A stretch of 64,000 nucleotides of DNA from Frigoriglobus tundricola (GTDB taxonomy: Bacteria; Planctomycetota; Planctomycetia; Gemmatales; Gemmataceae): assembly GCF_013128195.2 (NCBI RefSeq), contig NZ_CP053452.2:4216001-4280000 (forward strand). Direction: 5' to 3'. The notes beneath the pieces were generated by a model. That model did not search any database and was not told where the DNA came from. It worked only from the letters and a program-made list of their open reading frames with translations. This document shows, piece by piece, positions 1-7,689 of this stretch. Made by a program: the position numbers and the translations under genes. Each line of letters begins with the position of its first letter. Position 1 is the first letter of the stretch.

Positions 1-147
1 GTCACACGGGGTCAAATACACCGCGACCGGGTGACCGCTCTCGTCGCGGGCGCGGTGGACGTCCGGGATGCCGATGTTGGCCCGGCCGGTGATCTCAAAG
101 CGGCCCAGCGAGAGGGGAACGGATTTTGCGCGCGATTGGGCGAGCAC
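1..147 (-). CDS. N-terminal fragment of an unidentified protein, cut by the window edge
   Basis: Reading the minus strand from a GTG at 147 gives 49 uninterrupted residues running off the window start (VLAQSRAKSVPLSLGRFEIT..., ending ...VAVYLTPCD). The stretch has ordinary protein composition and keeps frame to the edge, so it is probably the start of a real gene lying mostly outside. I do not recognise the family. GTG is the nearest plausible start, but no clear Shine-Dalgarno is visible and the frame stays open somewhat further upstream, so the start is uncertain. Confidence 0.4.
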   Translation of the reverse strand, partial: MLAQSRAKSVPLSLGRFEITGRANIGIPDVHRARDESGHPVAVYLTPCD

Positions 148-318
148 GGCAGAGCCTCCGGGGCTACGGTGCGGGCGATCGTTCCCGTCGATTCATCTGC
201 GGCGTGAACGTGCGGACTTGCAGCGAGATTACACTGACTATGCAACGAGTAACAGGCCGCGTCAACATAAACCCCGCAGCCTGTCGGGAGTGTCGGAAAA
301 ATCGATCGAAGGGCCCCG

Positions 319-927
319 TCACCCCACTCGCTCTGCCCAGCGGCACATGACGTCCGTGCGCATCACGTACTTCCGCCCGGCGGCGACCGGCGCGCCGCGG
401 TGATAAATGCGGTGCGGGAACACGAGCGCCTTGCCCGCCTCCGGCCGCACGCGGACGATCGGGTCGTCGTTCTGCGTCGCGCCGCGGGAGCGCAGGTTGA
501 ACTCCGTCGCGCCGCCGGCCACCCCACCGTTCAAGTAGATCATGAACGTGAACGCGCTCCGCTCCAGCGGCGACCGCTCGTAGGCGCCGTCGAAGTGCCA
601 GTCGAACTGCTGGCCGGGGTCGTACCGGTAGAACCGCCACCGCTCGTTCAGGCCCACCGGGAGCCAGAACGGCACGCGTTCGGGGAAGAACGGCTTCAGC
701 CGCGCCCACATCGTTTCCGCGATCCGCGGGTCGTCGATCATCACGCGGTCGTTGTTGCGGATGTCCTTACGAATCACCGGCCCGCTCATCGTCGTGATCG
801 GCGCGTCACCGAACCCGCCCGCCTCGCTCATGGTGGTGTAATATTCGCACTCGTCCGGCGACAGGAAATTGAGGACGACGAACAGGTCGTCGCGTTCGGC
901 GAGCAACTCTTTGCGTGGTTCAGACAC
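319..927 (-). CDS. 2-oxoglutarate/Fe(II)-dependent dioxygenase (prolyl 4-hydroxylase type)
   Basis: A 202-residue single-domain oxygenase of the prolyl 4-hydroxylase (P4Hc) superfamily. These enzymes hydroxylate a substrate with O2, Fe(II) and 2-oxoglutarate. The facial triad is visible: HFD (HxD) near residues 111-113 and the distal His in IYHRG near residue 177. The Arg of KYVMRTDV, expected to bind 2-oxoglutarate, lies about ten residues later. The central FTFMIYLN and GGATEF strands are typical. The GTG start at 927 is preceded by AGAGGG at suitable spacing. No signal peptide is seen, so it is probably cytoplasmic. It is the downstream member of a minus-strand pair with the amidohydrolase gene, about 80 bases apart. 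The substrate is unknown. Confidence 0.85.
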   Translation of the reverse strand: MSEPRKELLAERDDLFVVLNFLSPDECEYYTTMSEAGGFGDAPITTMSGPVIRKDIRNNDRVMIDDPRIAETMWARLKPFFPERVPFWLPVGLNERWRFYRYDPGQQFDWHFDGAYERSPLERSAFTFMIYLNGGVAGGATEFNLRSRGATQNDDPIVRVRPEAGKALVFPHRIYHRGAPVAAGRKYVMRTDVMCRWAERVG

Positions 928-1009
928 GGCGGACCCTCTGCGCGGTGGGAACGTGGGAGGGACGCGCTGCGGGCGGAGCTGGTTCGGGCCCGGACGGCCG
1001 GGACGCGAT

Positions 1010-1834
1010 CTACTTCGCGTCCTTCAGATACGTTTCGTAGAACGCGCGGATCGCGTCGGTCAGGTCCTTCGCCGTGGTCGCGTACGTGTCTTTGGCGCGG
1101 AGGTAGCTGCCGAGTTCCAGTTGGATCGCGTCGATGGCGTAGCCGGTGTGACTGCCGTACGTGCTGACGATGTGGCCGCCGGTGAACTTCGACTCTTCTT
1201 TCGTCTTGTCGTCCGCGTCGCCCGGCGGGATGATTTTGTACCCGAGTTTCTCCATCCGGCCGAGGACGCTGTTCCGGCCGCGGATCGCGGGCATCCCGTC
1301 GCGCGCTTTGAGGAGCGAAACCGTTTTGAGGTTCTGCGTGCCGCGGCAGATGGCGTTCGGGTGAACGCCGTTCCCGTGGACGTCGAGCAGCAGGCCGCGG
1401 CCGAACTTCTCCTTCACGGCCTTGCACGCGGCGGCGAGCGCGGCGTGGTACGCGTCGTAGTACGGTTTGGCCTTCTCGCTCTCGTAGCCCTCTTCGGGCG
1501 CCCGGTTCACGTCGAGGTACTTCCGCTCGAACCGGGCGATGACGAGCCACGGCTTGCCGTCGAGTGCCTTTTCCAGGTCCGCGACGAGGGCTTCGGCGAG
1601 TTCGGCGGTGTTCTCGTCGCGCACCGTCTGGAAGTTCGTGAGCCCGGTGCCAACGCGCTCCGGGACGTCGGGCACCTTTTTCTTCCCGCCGTGCGGCGCG
1701 GAGATGATGATCGGCAGCGTGCCCTTTTGCACTGTGATGAAGTCGGCCGGTTTGGGCGCGTCGGCCGCCGCCGGCGCGAGGGCCGCGAGCGCGGGCACCA
1801 GGAGCACGGTTGCGGCCGAGAGCGGGCGGGGCAT
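1010..1834 (-). CDS. Secreted N-formylglutamate amidohydrolase-family protein
   Basis: About 274 residues beginning with a signal peptide (PRPLSAATVLLVPALAALAP...AAADAP). The rest resembles the N-formylglutamate amidohydrolase family (zinc hydrolases): IIISAPHGG near residue 50 and LLDVHGNG near residue 150 are the family's usual His-containing motifs. The exported location argues against a role in intracellular histidine degradation. A periplasmic amidase or peptidase-like role is more likely, but that is inference. ATG at 1834 is preferred over the GTG at 1846 because GTGAGG just upstream serves as a ribosome site. The TIR-independent neighbour downstream on the same strand is the dioxygenase gene. 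Confidence 0.75.
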   Translation of the reverse strand: MPRPLSAATVLLVPALAALAPAAADAPKPADFITVQKGTLPIIISAPHGGKKKVPDVPERVGTGLTNFQTVRDENTAELAEALVADLEKALDGKPWLVIARFERKYLDVNRAPEEGYESEKAKPYYDAYHAALAAACKAVKEKFGRGLLLDVHGNGVHPNAICRGTQNLKTVSLLKARDGMPAIRGRNSVLGRMEKLGYKIIPPGDADDKTKEESKFTGGHIVSTYGSHTGYAIDAIQLELGSYLRAKDTYATTAKDLTDAIRAFYETYLKDAK

Positions 1835-1965
1835 GGGGAACCTCACGGGCTAGACGAACCAACGGCCGGCACGTTCGCGGCGCGTTCCTCCGTCGGACGG
1901 CTCCATTATATCACGAGGCCGGAGCCGTTCGTTACCCGTCGCGGGCGTGCACAACGGCACGCGGG

Positions 1966-2679
1966 TCACCCGTTCACCGGCTCGACCTTGCCGGTGGCCA
2001 GGTCGTACACCCCGCCGCCAACTACCAGTTGGCCCCGCTTGACGAGCCGGGCGATCACCGGCGACGCTTCCCGCAGCACGTCCATCTGGTTGCGGACGTT
2101 CTCCCGGACCGCCGCCGCCACGTCCCCCTTCGCCCCCCGCACCGCCGGGCGGATGTGGTAGAACAGCGAACTGATCTGGCCCGGCACCTCGTCGGCCTTA
2201 ACCGCCGCCGTGACCGCGCCGCAGTTCGTGTGGCCGAGCACGAAGAGCACCTTCGCCCCGAGCACCACGGTCCCGAACTCCAGGCTCCCGGTGATCTCCG
2301 GGGTCGAGACGTTGCCCGCGATGCGGGTGACGAACAGGTCGCCGAACCCCTGGTCGAACACGATCTCGATCGGCACCCGGCTGTCGGCGCACCCGAGGAA
2401 GGCGGCGAACGGCTTCTGCGCCGGGGCCACTTCCTTCAAGCGGTCGAGGTCGCGGTGCGGGGCCTCGGGCTTGCCGGCCGCGAACCGCTTGTTCCCGGCG
2501 TACAACAGGTCCAGCGCGTCCATCGGGCCGAGGTCGGCCGGGCCCGGCTTCTCCTGGGCGCGCGCGGCCGGGAGCAGCTCCGCGGCCGCGGTCCCGATGA
2601 GGCCGCCGGACACGGTCGTCAAAAAGCCCCGGCGCGAGGGGCCGCACTCGTGGGTGTGAACGTGGTTCTGGGTACACAT
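1966..2679 (-). CDS. Tat-exported beta-class carbonic anhydrase
   Basis: A 237-residue beta-carbonic anhydrase, interconverting CO2 and bicarbonate. The zinc ligands are visible: Cys, Asp and Arg in LGCADSR near residues 97-103, and His and Cys in GHTNCGA near residues 150-155. The N terminus carries a twin-arginine signal, SRRGFLTT, followed by a hydrophobic stretch and an AQE-like cleavage region, so the enzyme should act in the periplasm. The N terminus before the RR is also rich in His and Cys. ATG at 2679 is chosen because GGAG lies just upstream; the in-frame TTG at 2691 is less likely. It follows the SbtA-type bicarbonate permease by about 50 bases on the same strand, so the two are probably co-transcribed. 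Confidence 0.9.
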   Translation of the reverse strand: MCTQNHVHTHECGPSRRGFLTTVSGGLIGTAAAELLPAARAQEKPGPADLGPMDALDLLYAGNKRFAAGKPEAPHRDLDRLKEVAPAQKPFAAFLGCADSRVPIEIVFDQGFGDLFVTRIAGNVSTPEITGSLEFGTVVLGAKVLFVLGHTNCGAVTAAVKADEVPGQISSLFYHIRPAVRGAKGDVAAAVRENVRNQMDVLREASPVIARLVKRGQLVVGGGVYDLATGKVEPVNG

Positions 2680-2727
2680 GCGGGTCTCCAATAAGGAACG
2701 GACGTTCGAGAGCGCTCGGGCCGGGCG

Positions 2728-3702
2728 TCACTCGCCCATCCGCCGGGCCATCTCGTAGTACAGCGGGATGCCGACGAGGATGTTGAACGGGAACGTGACG
2801 CCGAGCGCGCAGGTGAGGGAGTACGTCGGGTTGGCCTCCGGGAGCGTGAGCCGAACGGCCGGGGGCGCGGCGATGTAGGAGGCGCTCGCGGCCATCGCCC
2901 CGAGTACCGCGGCCCCGCCGACCGACAGCCCGGAGAGGTGCCCGAGCCACACGCCGAGGCCGCCGTGGGCGACGGGGACCCCGACCGCGAAGGCCAGCAG
3001 CCGCGGGCCGACCGATTTGAGGTCCGCCAACCGTTCGCCGGCCAGCGCGCCCATGTGGAGCAGGAAGAGGCACAGGCTGCCCCGGAAGACCGGCCCCTTC
3101 GTGTCGTAGAACAGCGCCACATCGGCCCAGTTCTTCTCCCCCATCACCAGCCCGACCACCAACCCGCCGATGAGCAGTAACAGCCCGCGCGAGGTGAACA
3201 CCTCGTGGAGCGCGGTGGACAGTCGCCGCCCGCCCCCGGCCGCCATCAGCCCGATCGCCAGGGCGATGTTGATTCCGGGGCTTTCCAGCACCGTGACCAG
3301 GGTGGGCATGAAGCCCTCGGCCGGTGCCCCCTGCGCGGCGACGAACGCCTGCGCGGCGATGAAGGTGACCGCCGAAACGGACCCGTAGTGTGCGGCAACC
3401 CCCGCCGCATCCGCGGCCCCCAACCGGCAGAACTTGCGCAAGACGAGGTACGCCGTGACCGGTGTCAGGCACCCCAGCAGGAGCGTCACGAGCGCCGGCC
3501 CGGCCACGGCGCCCGCCGGCGCGTGAGCGAGTTCGACGCCGCCCTTCAACCCGATGGCGAACAGGAGGTAGGCGGCGATCAGACCGAAGGCGTCTTTCGG
3601 GAGCGACAGGTCACCTTTGACGAGTCGGGCAGAAAGACCGAGAACGAACGCGAGAACGGCGGGGGAGAGCAGGTTGTCTGTCAAAGGACTGGTCGTCGGC
3701 AT
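2728..3702 (-). CDS. sbtA: SbtA-family sodium-dependent bicarbonate permease
   Basis: A 324-residue, very hydrophobic protein with about ten membrane segments, matching the SbtA family (Na+/HCO3- symporters first described in cyanobacteria). Recognisable stretches are LLSPAVLAFVLGL at the N terminus, LLFAIGLKGGVEL, and ASASYIAAPPAVRLTLPEAN near the C terminus, a conserved helix pair. ATG at 3702 is chosen because CGGAGA lies about six bases upstream; the longer frame upstream reads through a terminator-like hairpin and is not coding. The carbonic anhydrase gene follows directly and a DUF2294/MpsC-like gene precedes it, so the context is inorganic-carbon uptake. No PII-like SbtB partner is visible nearby. 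Confidence 0.85.
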   Translation of the reverse strand: MPTTSPLTDNLLSPAVLAFVLGLSARLVKGDLSLPKDAFGLIAAYLLFAIGLKGGVELAHAPAGAVAGPALVTLLLGCLTPVTAYLVLRKFCRLGAADAAGVAAHYGSVSAVTFIAAQAFVAAQGAPAEGFMPTLVTVLESPGINIALAIGLMAAGGGRRLSTALHEVFTSRGLLLLIGGLVVGLVMGEKNWADVALFYDTKGPVFRGSLCLFLLHMGALAGERLADLKSVGPRLLAFAVGVPVAHGGLGVWLGHLSGLSVGGAAVLGAMAASASYIAAPPAVRLTLPEANPTYSLTCALGVTFPFNILVGIPLYYEMARRMGE

Positions 3703-3727
3703 ACGGTCTCCGGGATCAGCGCGAGGT

Positions 3728-3782
3728 AAAAAAGAAGGCCGGAGAACCCGCCCCATCTTGAAATGGGGGGATTCTCCGGCCT
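3728..3782 (-). terminator. Strong hairpin with T-run, 25 bases upstream of the sbtA start
   Basis: On the minus strand AGGCCGGAGAA (3782-3772) pairs with TTCTCCGGCCT (3746-3736), with a second inner pairing of CCCCAT with ATGGGG. It is followed by CTTCTTTTTT (T6 at 3733-3728), the classic form of a factor-independent terminator. Only 25 bases separate the T-run from the sbtA ATG, too little for a separate promoter downstream. It may therefore be a leader attenuator for sbtA, or the terminator of the DUF2294 gene with sbtA transcribed by read-through. Confidence 0.7.
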
Positions 3783-3984
3783 CACGTCCCGCGGGCGTTC
3801 TCGGTCCCGCTGGGCTTAGCACCTTGTCGGATCGGCCGGTTCGTCGGGGGTCCGGGTTCCCGGACCCCGTGGCGGCAGGTGTTCGAACACCGTCCGCAAC
3901 GCATCGGCCGTAACAGCGAAAATCATTTACCCGTCACACCCGTTGGCGTCAAACCGGCGTGGCGAGTCTCTTGGCACCGGCGGC

Positions 3985-4356
3985 TCACGACGGTCGGAAG
4001 ACCGGCACCCCGTCCAGGCTGAACACGATGACCCGCTCCCCGGTGCGGGTGCTGACATCGGTGTGCATGCTCTTCACGCCCACTCCGGCGATGTCACGGA
4101 CGGCCGCTTCCAACAGGGACCGCCCCTGCTCGAAGAGCTGCCTGCGGATCGCCTTGATGAGGTCCCGACCGCGGGTCGGGTCTTCGGCCTGGACCAGCTT
4201 GATCTCGGCCGGGGTGAGGACGTTCCGCAACCGAACGAGGATCATGTCGTCGACCACATACGACCTTGTTTCCAGAGGCCCGCGCCCCATGTACTCCTTC
4301 TCGAAGCGGATCACCGCCTGGCTGATCTCGGCCTCGAGTTCGCCCTTGCTTCGCAC
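3985..4356 (-). CDS. DUF2294 / MpsC-like protein
   Basis: A 123-residue protein matching the DUF2294 family, renamed in Pfam after MpsC of the Staphylococcus MpsABC system as I recall it. Related MpsAB/DAB systems energise dissolved inorganic carbon uptake. Visible features are ELEAEISQAVIRFEKEYMGRGP at the start (length typical of the family, first 10 residues after the start quoted loosely), a VVDDMILVRL strand, LTPAEIKL and a C-terminal TGERVIVFSLDG. The GTG at 4356 is preferred because GGAGG sits ten bases upstream. The longer open frame to 4662 has a composition unlike the conserved part. It lies 282 bases upstream of the sbtA gene on the same strand, which supports a carbon-uptake role by context only. 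Confidence 0.75.
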   Translation of the reverse strand: MRSKGELEAEISQAVIRFEKEYMGRGPLETRSYVVDDMILVRLRNVLTPAEIKLVQAEDPTRGRDLIKAIRRQLFEQGRSLLEAAVRDIAGVGVKSMHTDVSTRTGERVIVFSLDGVPVFRPS

Positions 4357-4904
4357 GAGTGACGTTCCTCCGGTATGACCCCGGCCGAAGCGAGCAGACC
4401 CGCGCCGGGGTTCTCGCGCTGCGGGTCGCGACCTGTTCGTCATGCGCCACCTGTCAAGCAGGCCGCGCGGGGCGCGGCGAGGAGGGGTTCCGGTGCCGGG
4501 CCGCTCCCGTCGGCCGAGGGCGCGCGGCGCCGTTCCCGCACCAGGGGCGGGCCGTTGCTCGAAGCGCGAGCGGCCGGTAAGGTCGGTCGGGACGAGAACC
4601 GGCTCGGCATCTCGGGCCTCCGAAGGGAAGCGGAAAACGAAAAAAGGCCGAAGAACATCCATTGGTGGAGTTCTTCGGCCTATGTCCAGCCCGACGGGTC
4701 ACATCGGGTCAGCTTTCAGCGGTGATTGTCTCAACTTTGCGTTACGGTCGGCGGTTGTCCCGCCCCCCGTTGCCGGGTTGAGTTAAGAGTTTCTACCCGC
4801 TCTCCTGGCCCAAGTCAAGCACCGGCCCGAACGTTTTCCACGGGATCATCTGGGCGGCCGAACGCGTGTGACGCCCTCGCCGGTGCGGGCGTCCGGCGGG
4901 GCCA
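4357..4904. other. 548-base intergenic region between leuC-like and DUF2294 genes
   Basis: No convincing gene is seen. The open frames here are arginine-rich translations of GC-rich DNA without recognisable family features. The region holds a terminator-type hairpin at 4640-4681 on the minus strand and the Shine-Dalgarno of the DUF2294 gene at 4367-4371. Confidence 0.6.
4640..4681 (-). terminator. Terminator-type hairpin between leuC-like and DUF2294 genes
   Basis: A perfect 12-bp stem, AGGCCGAAGAAC (4681-4670 read on the minus strand) with its complement at 4656-4645, is followed on the minus strand by six T residues (4645-4640). It lies 224 bases past the leuC-like stop and is probably that gene's terminator. 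Its stem sequence resembles the hairpin in front of sbtA. Confidence 0.7.
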
Positions 4905-6212
4905 TCAGACCAGCAGGTCGCGGCAGTCCGCGATGGTGCCGGCCAGGGCGCTGGCGGCCACCGTCAGCGGGCTGGCGAGGAACACCTTCGCCTCCTTGTG
5001 GCCCATGCGGCCGGGGAAGTTGCGGTTGGTCGTGCTGATGCAACTGATGGGCGTGTTCAGCCGGCCGAACGTGTCCGACGGGCCGCCCAGGCACGCGGCG
5101 CAGCTCGCGTCGCCGATCTTCGCGCCGGCCGCGAGGAAGATGTCGCGGAGCGACTTCCCGCCGATCGTTTCGGTATCCAACCCACGAGCCACTTCGGTCG
5201 TGGCGGGCACGATGAACGTGTCGATTCTCACGCTCTTGCCGTTGAGTATCTCGGCCGCGGCCCGGAAGTCGGTCAGTTTGCCGCCGGTGCAGCTCCCGAT
5301 GTACGCCCGGTCGAGTTTCGTGCCCTTCACCTCGGACACGTTCGCCTTGTTGTCCGGCGAGTGCGGCTTCGCGAGCACCGGCTCCATCTTGCTCACGTCG
5401 TACACCTTCTCGAACACGAACCGGGCGCCGGGGTCGGTCTTCACCGGCGTGTAGGGCTTCTGGCCGGCGTTCCGCTTGTTGACGTAGTCGAAGGTGACCT
5501 GGTCCGCGGCGATGATGCCGTTCTTGCCGCCGGCCTCGATCGCCATGTTGCACAGCGTCATCCGCTCCTCGATGTTGAGCGCGTACACGCCGTCGCCGTC
5601 GAACTCCATTGCCCGGTAGGTCGCGCCGTCCACGCCGATGTCGCCGATCACCGCGAGGATGAGGTCCTTCGCCATGAGGTACGGCGGCATCCGGCCGTGG
5701 AACACGAACCGCATGGTCGGGGGCACCTTCAGCCACAGCTTGCCGGTGCCGAGGACGAACCCGGCGTCCGTGTTGCCGATGCCGGTGGCGAACTCGCCGA
5801 AGGCGCCGGCGGTGCAGGTGTGGCTGTCGGTGCCGAGCAGCACCTCGCCGGGCCGGGTGTGGCCCTCTTCGGGCAGGGCGATGTGGCACACGCCCTTGTA
5901 GTTCGCGGTGCCGACGTCGTAAAAGTACTTGATGTCCTGCTCTTTCGCGAACTGGCGCAGCACGTCCACGTTGCGGTTCGCCATCGCGTCCTTGGTGAAG
6001 ATGTAGTGGTCCGGGATGAGGACCAGTTTCTCCTTGTCCCACACCTTCGCGTCCGGGCCGAACTCCTTCTTGAACACGCCGAAGGTGCCGGGGCCGCACA
6101 CGTCGTGCGTCATGAGAACGTCCACGTTGGCCCAGACGTTCTCGCCGGGCGCGACGCTATTTTTGCCGCTCGCGCGGGCCAGGATCTTCTCGGTCATCGT
6201 CATGGCGGACAT
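4905..6212 (-). CDS. leuC: 3-isopropylmalate dehydratase large subunit family (aconitase superfamily)
   Basis: About 435 residues of the LeuC/HacA type, the [4Fe-4S] large subunit that isomerises 2- to 3-isopropylmalate in leucine synthesis (or a related 2-hydroxyacid). Iron-sulfur cysteines are visible in GTDSHTCTAGAFG near residue 130, YIGSCTGG near residue 300 and ASCAACLGGP near residue 360. The length fits the compact archaeal-type LeuC of about 420 residues rather than the 465-residue enterobacterial form. ATG at 6212 is chosen because AGGAG lies eight bases upstream; GTG at 6218 would be too close. No leuD small subunit is adjacent, so the partner must be encoded elsewhere and the exact substrate is not proven. 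Confidence 0.85.
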   Translation of the reverse strand: MSAMTMTEKILARASGKNSVAPGENVWANVDVLMTHDVCGPGTFGVFKKEFGPDAKVWDKEKLVLIPDHYIFTKDAMANRNVDVLRQFAKEQDIKYFYDVGTANYKGVCHIALPEEGHTRPGEVLLGTDSHTCTAGAFGEFATGIGNTDAGFVLGTGKLWLKVPPTMRFVFHGRMPPYLMAKDLILAVIGDIGVDGATYRAMEFDGDGVYALNIEERMTLCNMAIEAGGKNGIIAADQVTFDYVNKRNAGQKPYTPVKTDPGARFVFEKVYDVSKMEPVLAKPHSPDNKANVSEVKGTKLDRAYIGSCTGGKLTDFRAAAEILNGKSVRIDTFIVPATTEVARGLDTETIGGKSLRDIFLAAGAKIGDASCAACLGGPSDTFGRLNTPISCISTTNRNFPGRMGHKEAKVFLASPLTVAASALAGTIADCRDLLV

Positions 6213-6246
6213 TAGCACAAGCTCCTGAGCGATCGTTGAGGAGAGG

Positions 6247-6846
6247 TTACTTGAACTTGAGTTTCTGCAGGTCGGCGTTGACGGCGTCGGTGTCGAACGC
6301 TTCGGGGTCGATGAGGCCGCCGGCCCACTTCTTCATGTCTTTGTGGTCCGGGTGCTTCCGGTCGGCGAGGACGGCGAGGAGGTTCTCGTACCCCGGGAAC
6401 CCGCCGCAGTCTTCCGGCGGGCACGCCCGCGCGCCGGCGACGCACCGGGGGTACTTCGCCTTTGGGTCCCTCGCCACGGGCTTCTCGAACGCGACGACGT
6501 GGTCCCAACTATCGCCGTAGTCATACGTGTAGGCGAGCTTCTTTACGCCGCGCTGTGCGAGCTGGCTCAGGGTCACGCGGCCGGCGTCGAGGTAATCCAT
6601 CTCCGGGTCGTCTTCGGGGCCGTAGCGCTCGGCGCGCGTGACCGCGAAGTCCCACATGTGGTAGTTCGCCCACGGCATGCACAACTGAATGATCCCGTGC
6701 AGGTCCCAGAGGGTGCAGTCCGGCGTTTCGATTCGCCGCCAGATCATCGGCGTGAGGTACTTGAGGCTGATTTTCAGGCGAAACACAGTAGCCGCAGGCG
6801 TCTTTGGCCCCTTTGCGGGCGGAGCGGCGGGTTTCTTGCGTGCCAC
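6247..6846 (-). CDS. Plasmid pRiA4b ORF-3 family protein
   Basis: A 199-residue protein of the pRiA4b ORF-3 family (also annotated as IS1096 passenger TnpR-like). The family signature is clear: FRLKISLKYLTPMIWRRIE near residue 25, LWDLHGIIQ..MPWANYHMW, YTYDYGDSWDH near residue 108, and GARACPPEDCGGFPGYENL near residue 140, with Cys residues likely to bind metal. The first 20 residues are a Lys/Ala/Pro tail. The molecular function of the family is not established, although it often sits near mobile or defence genes. It ends 35 bases before the leuC-like start on the same strand. Confidence 0.85.
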   Translation of the reverse strand: MARKKPAAPPAKGPKTPAATVFRLKISLKYLTPMIWRRIETPDCTLWDLHGIIQLCMPWANYHMWDFAVTRAERYGPEDDPEMDYLDAGRVTLSQLAQRGVKKLAYTYDYGDSWDHVVAFEKPVARDPKAKYPRCVAGARACPPEDCGGFPGYENLLAVLADRKHPDHKDMKKWAGGLIDPEAFDTDAVNADLQKLKFK

Positions 6847-6928
6847 GATACGGCCCCGGTTGGAGTAGCCTTGCTACTACCATCATACCGGAGCGAGCAG
6901 ATGATGACCCGGGGCGACCGGGTCGGCG

Positions 6929-7636
6929 TCAGTTGGTGCCGGAGGGAGCCGGAGCGGGCGGTTCGAGGTCGGCGAACAGTTCGGCCAGGGGGAGGGTGAA
7001 GCCGGGGAGTACCGCGCCGCCGCCGAGCGCGTCGGCTTCGCCAACCGTGGTCATCTGGTTCGGTTGCACCGGGTCGTCGAACACCTCGGCGGTGCGCGTG
7101 TTCGGGTCGATCACCCAGATGAGCCGGGTGCCCGCGCCGAACAGTTCCCTTCGCTTCTGGTCGATCTCCGCCCGCGTGTTGCTCTCCGAAAGGATCTCGA
7201 TTGCGAGGTCCGGGCCGAACGGCGCGATTTTCTTCTTGTGGGCGTCGGCGGCGAGCAACCGCTCCCAGGTGACGAACCACACGTCCGGCAGCCGGAGCTG
7301 GTCCGGGCGAACCCGCATGATCGCATCCGGTGCGCCGACCAGGCCGAGTTTTCGCGGGCTGGTGAAGTTCATCAGGAACGCAATGAGCGACGCAGCCAGC
7401 AGCGATTCCCGGTACCCGTTCGCCTTCTCCACCAGGAAGCCGTCGATGAGTTCGGCCGGGCCGCGGACCTCGCAGTAGCGCACGCAATCGTCCTCGGTGG
7501 CCGTGCGCGGCAGCCAGATGATGCGGTCCGGGGGGATGTCGCCGAGCCGCCGCGCGACATCAGCGAACGACTCCCGTTCGGCAGACGATGCGGCACTCGG
7601 TGCTTCGGCAACCGATTCGGCGGCGGCTGTGGTTAT
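6929..7636 (-). CDS. Uma2-family endonuclease, copy 1, with the expected start codon changed to ATA
   Basis: A Uma2 (DUF820) PD-(D/E)xK-type nuclease paralogous to the next gene. The active-site region LAIEILSESNTRAEIDQKRRELF and the following LIWVIDP strand are intact in pieces I can align to copy 2. Homology to copy 2 continues upstream in frame through ESFADVARRLGDIPPDRIIW to 7636. At the position of the ATG in copy 2 this copy has ATA (7636-7634). There is no ATG, GTG or TTG between the in-frame stop at 7681 and a GTG at 7483. Translation from 7483 would give 184 residues and remove 51 conserved ones. It may be a recently inactivated copy, or it may start at an unusual codon. Confidence 0.7.
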   Translation of the reverse strand: MTTAAAESVAEAPSAASSAERESFADVARRLGDIPPDRIIWLPRTATEDDCVRYCEVRGPAELIDGFLVEKANGYRESLLAASLIAFLMNFTSPRKLGLVGAPDAIMRVRPDQLRLPDVWFVTWERLLAADAHKKKIAPFGPDLAIEILSESNTRAEIDQKRRELFGAGTRLIWVIDPNTRTAEVFDDPVQPNQMTTVGEADALGGGAVLPGFTLPLAELFADLEPPAPAPSGTN

Positions 7637-7689
7637 GTCCGTCCTCTGGCGTGATCCCGTGCCGTCATGCAGTGCGCCTCATGTGAGAG

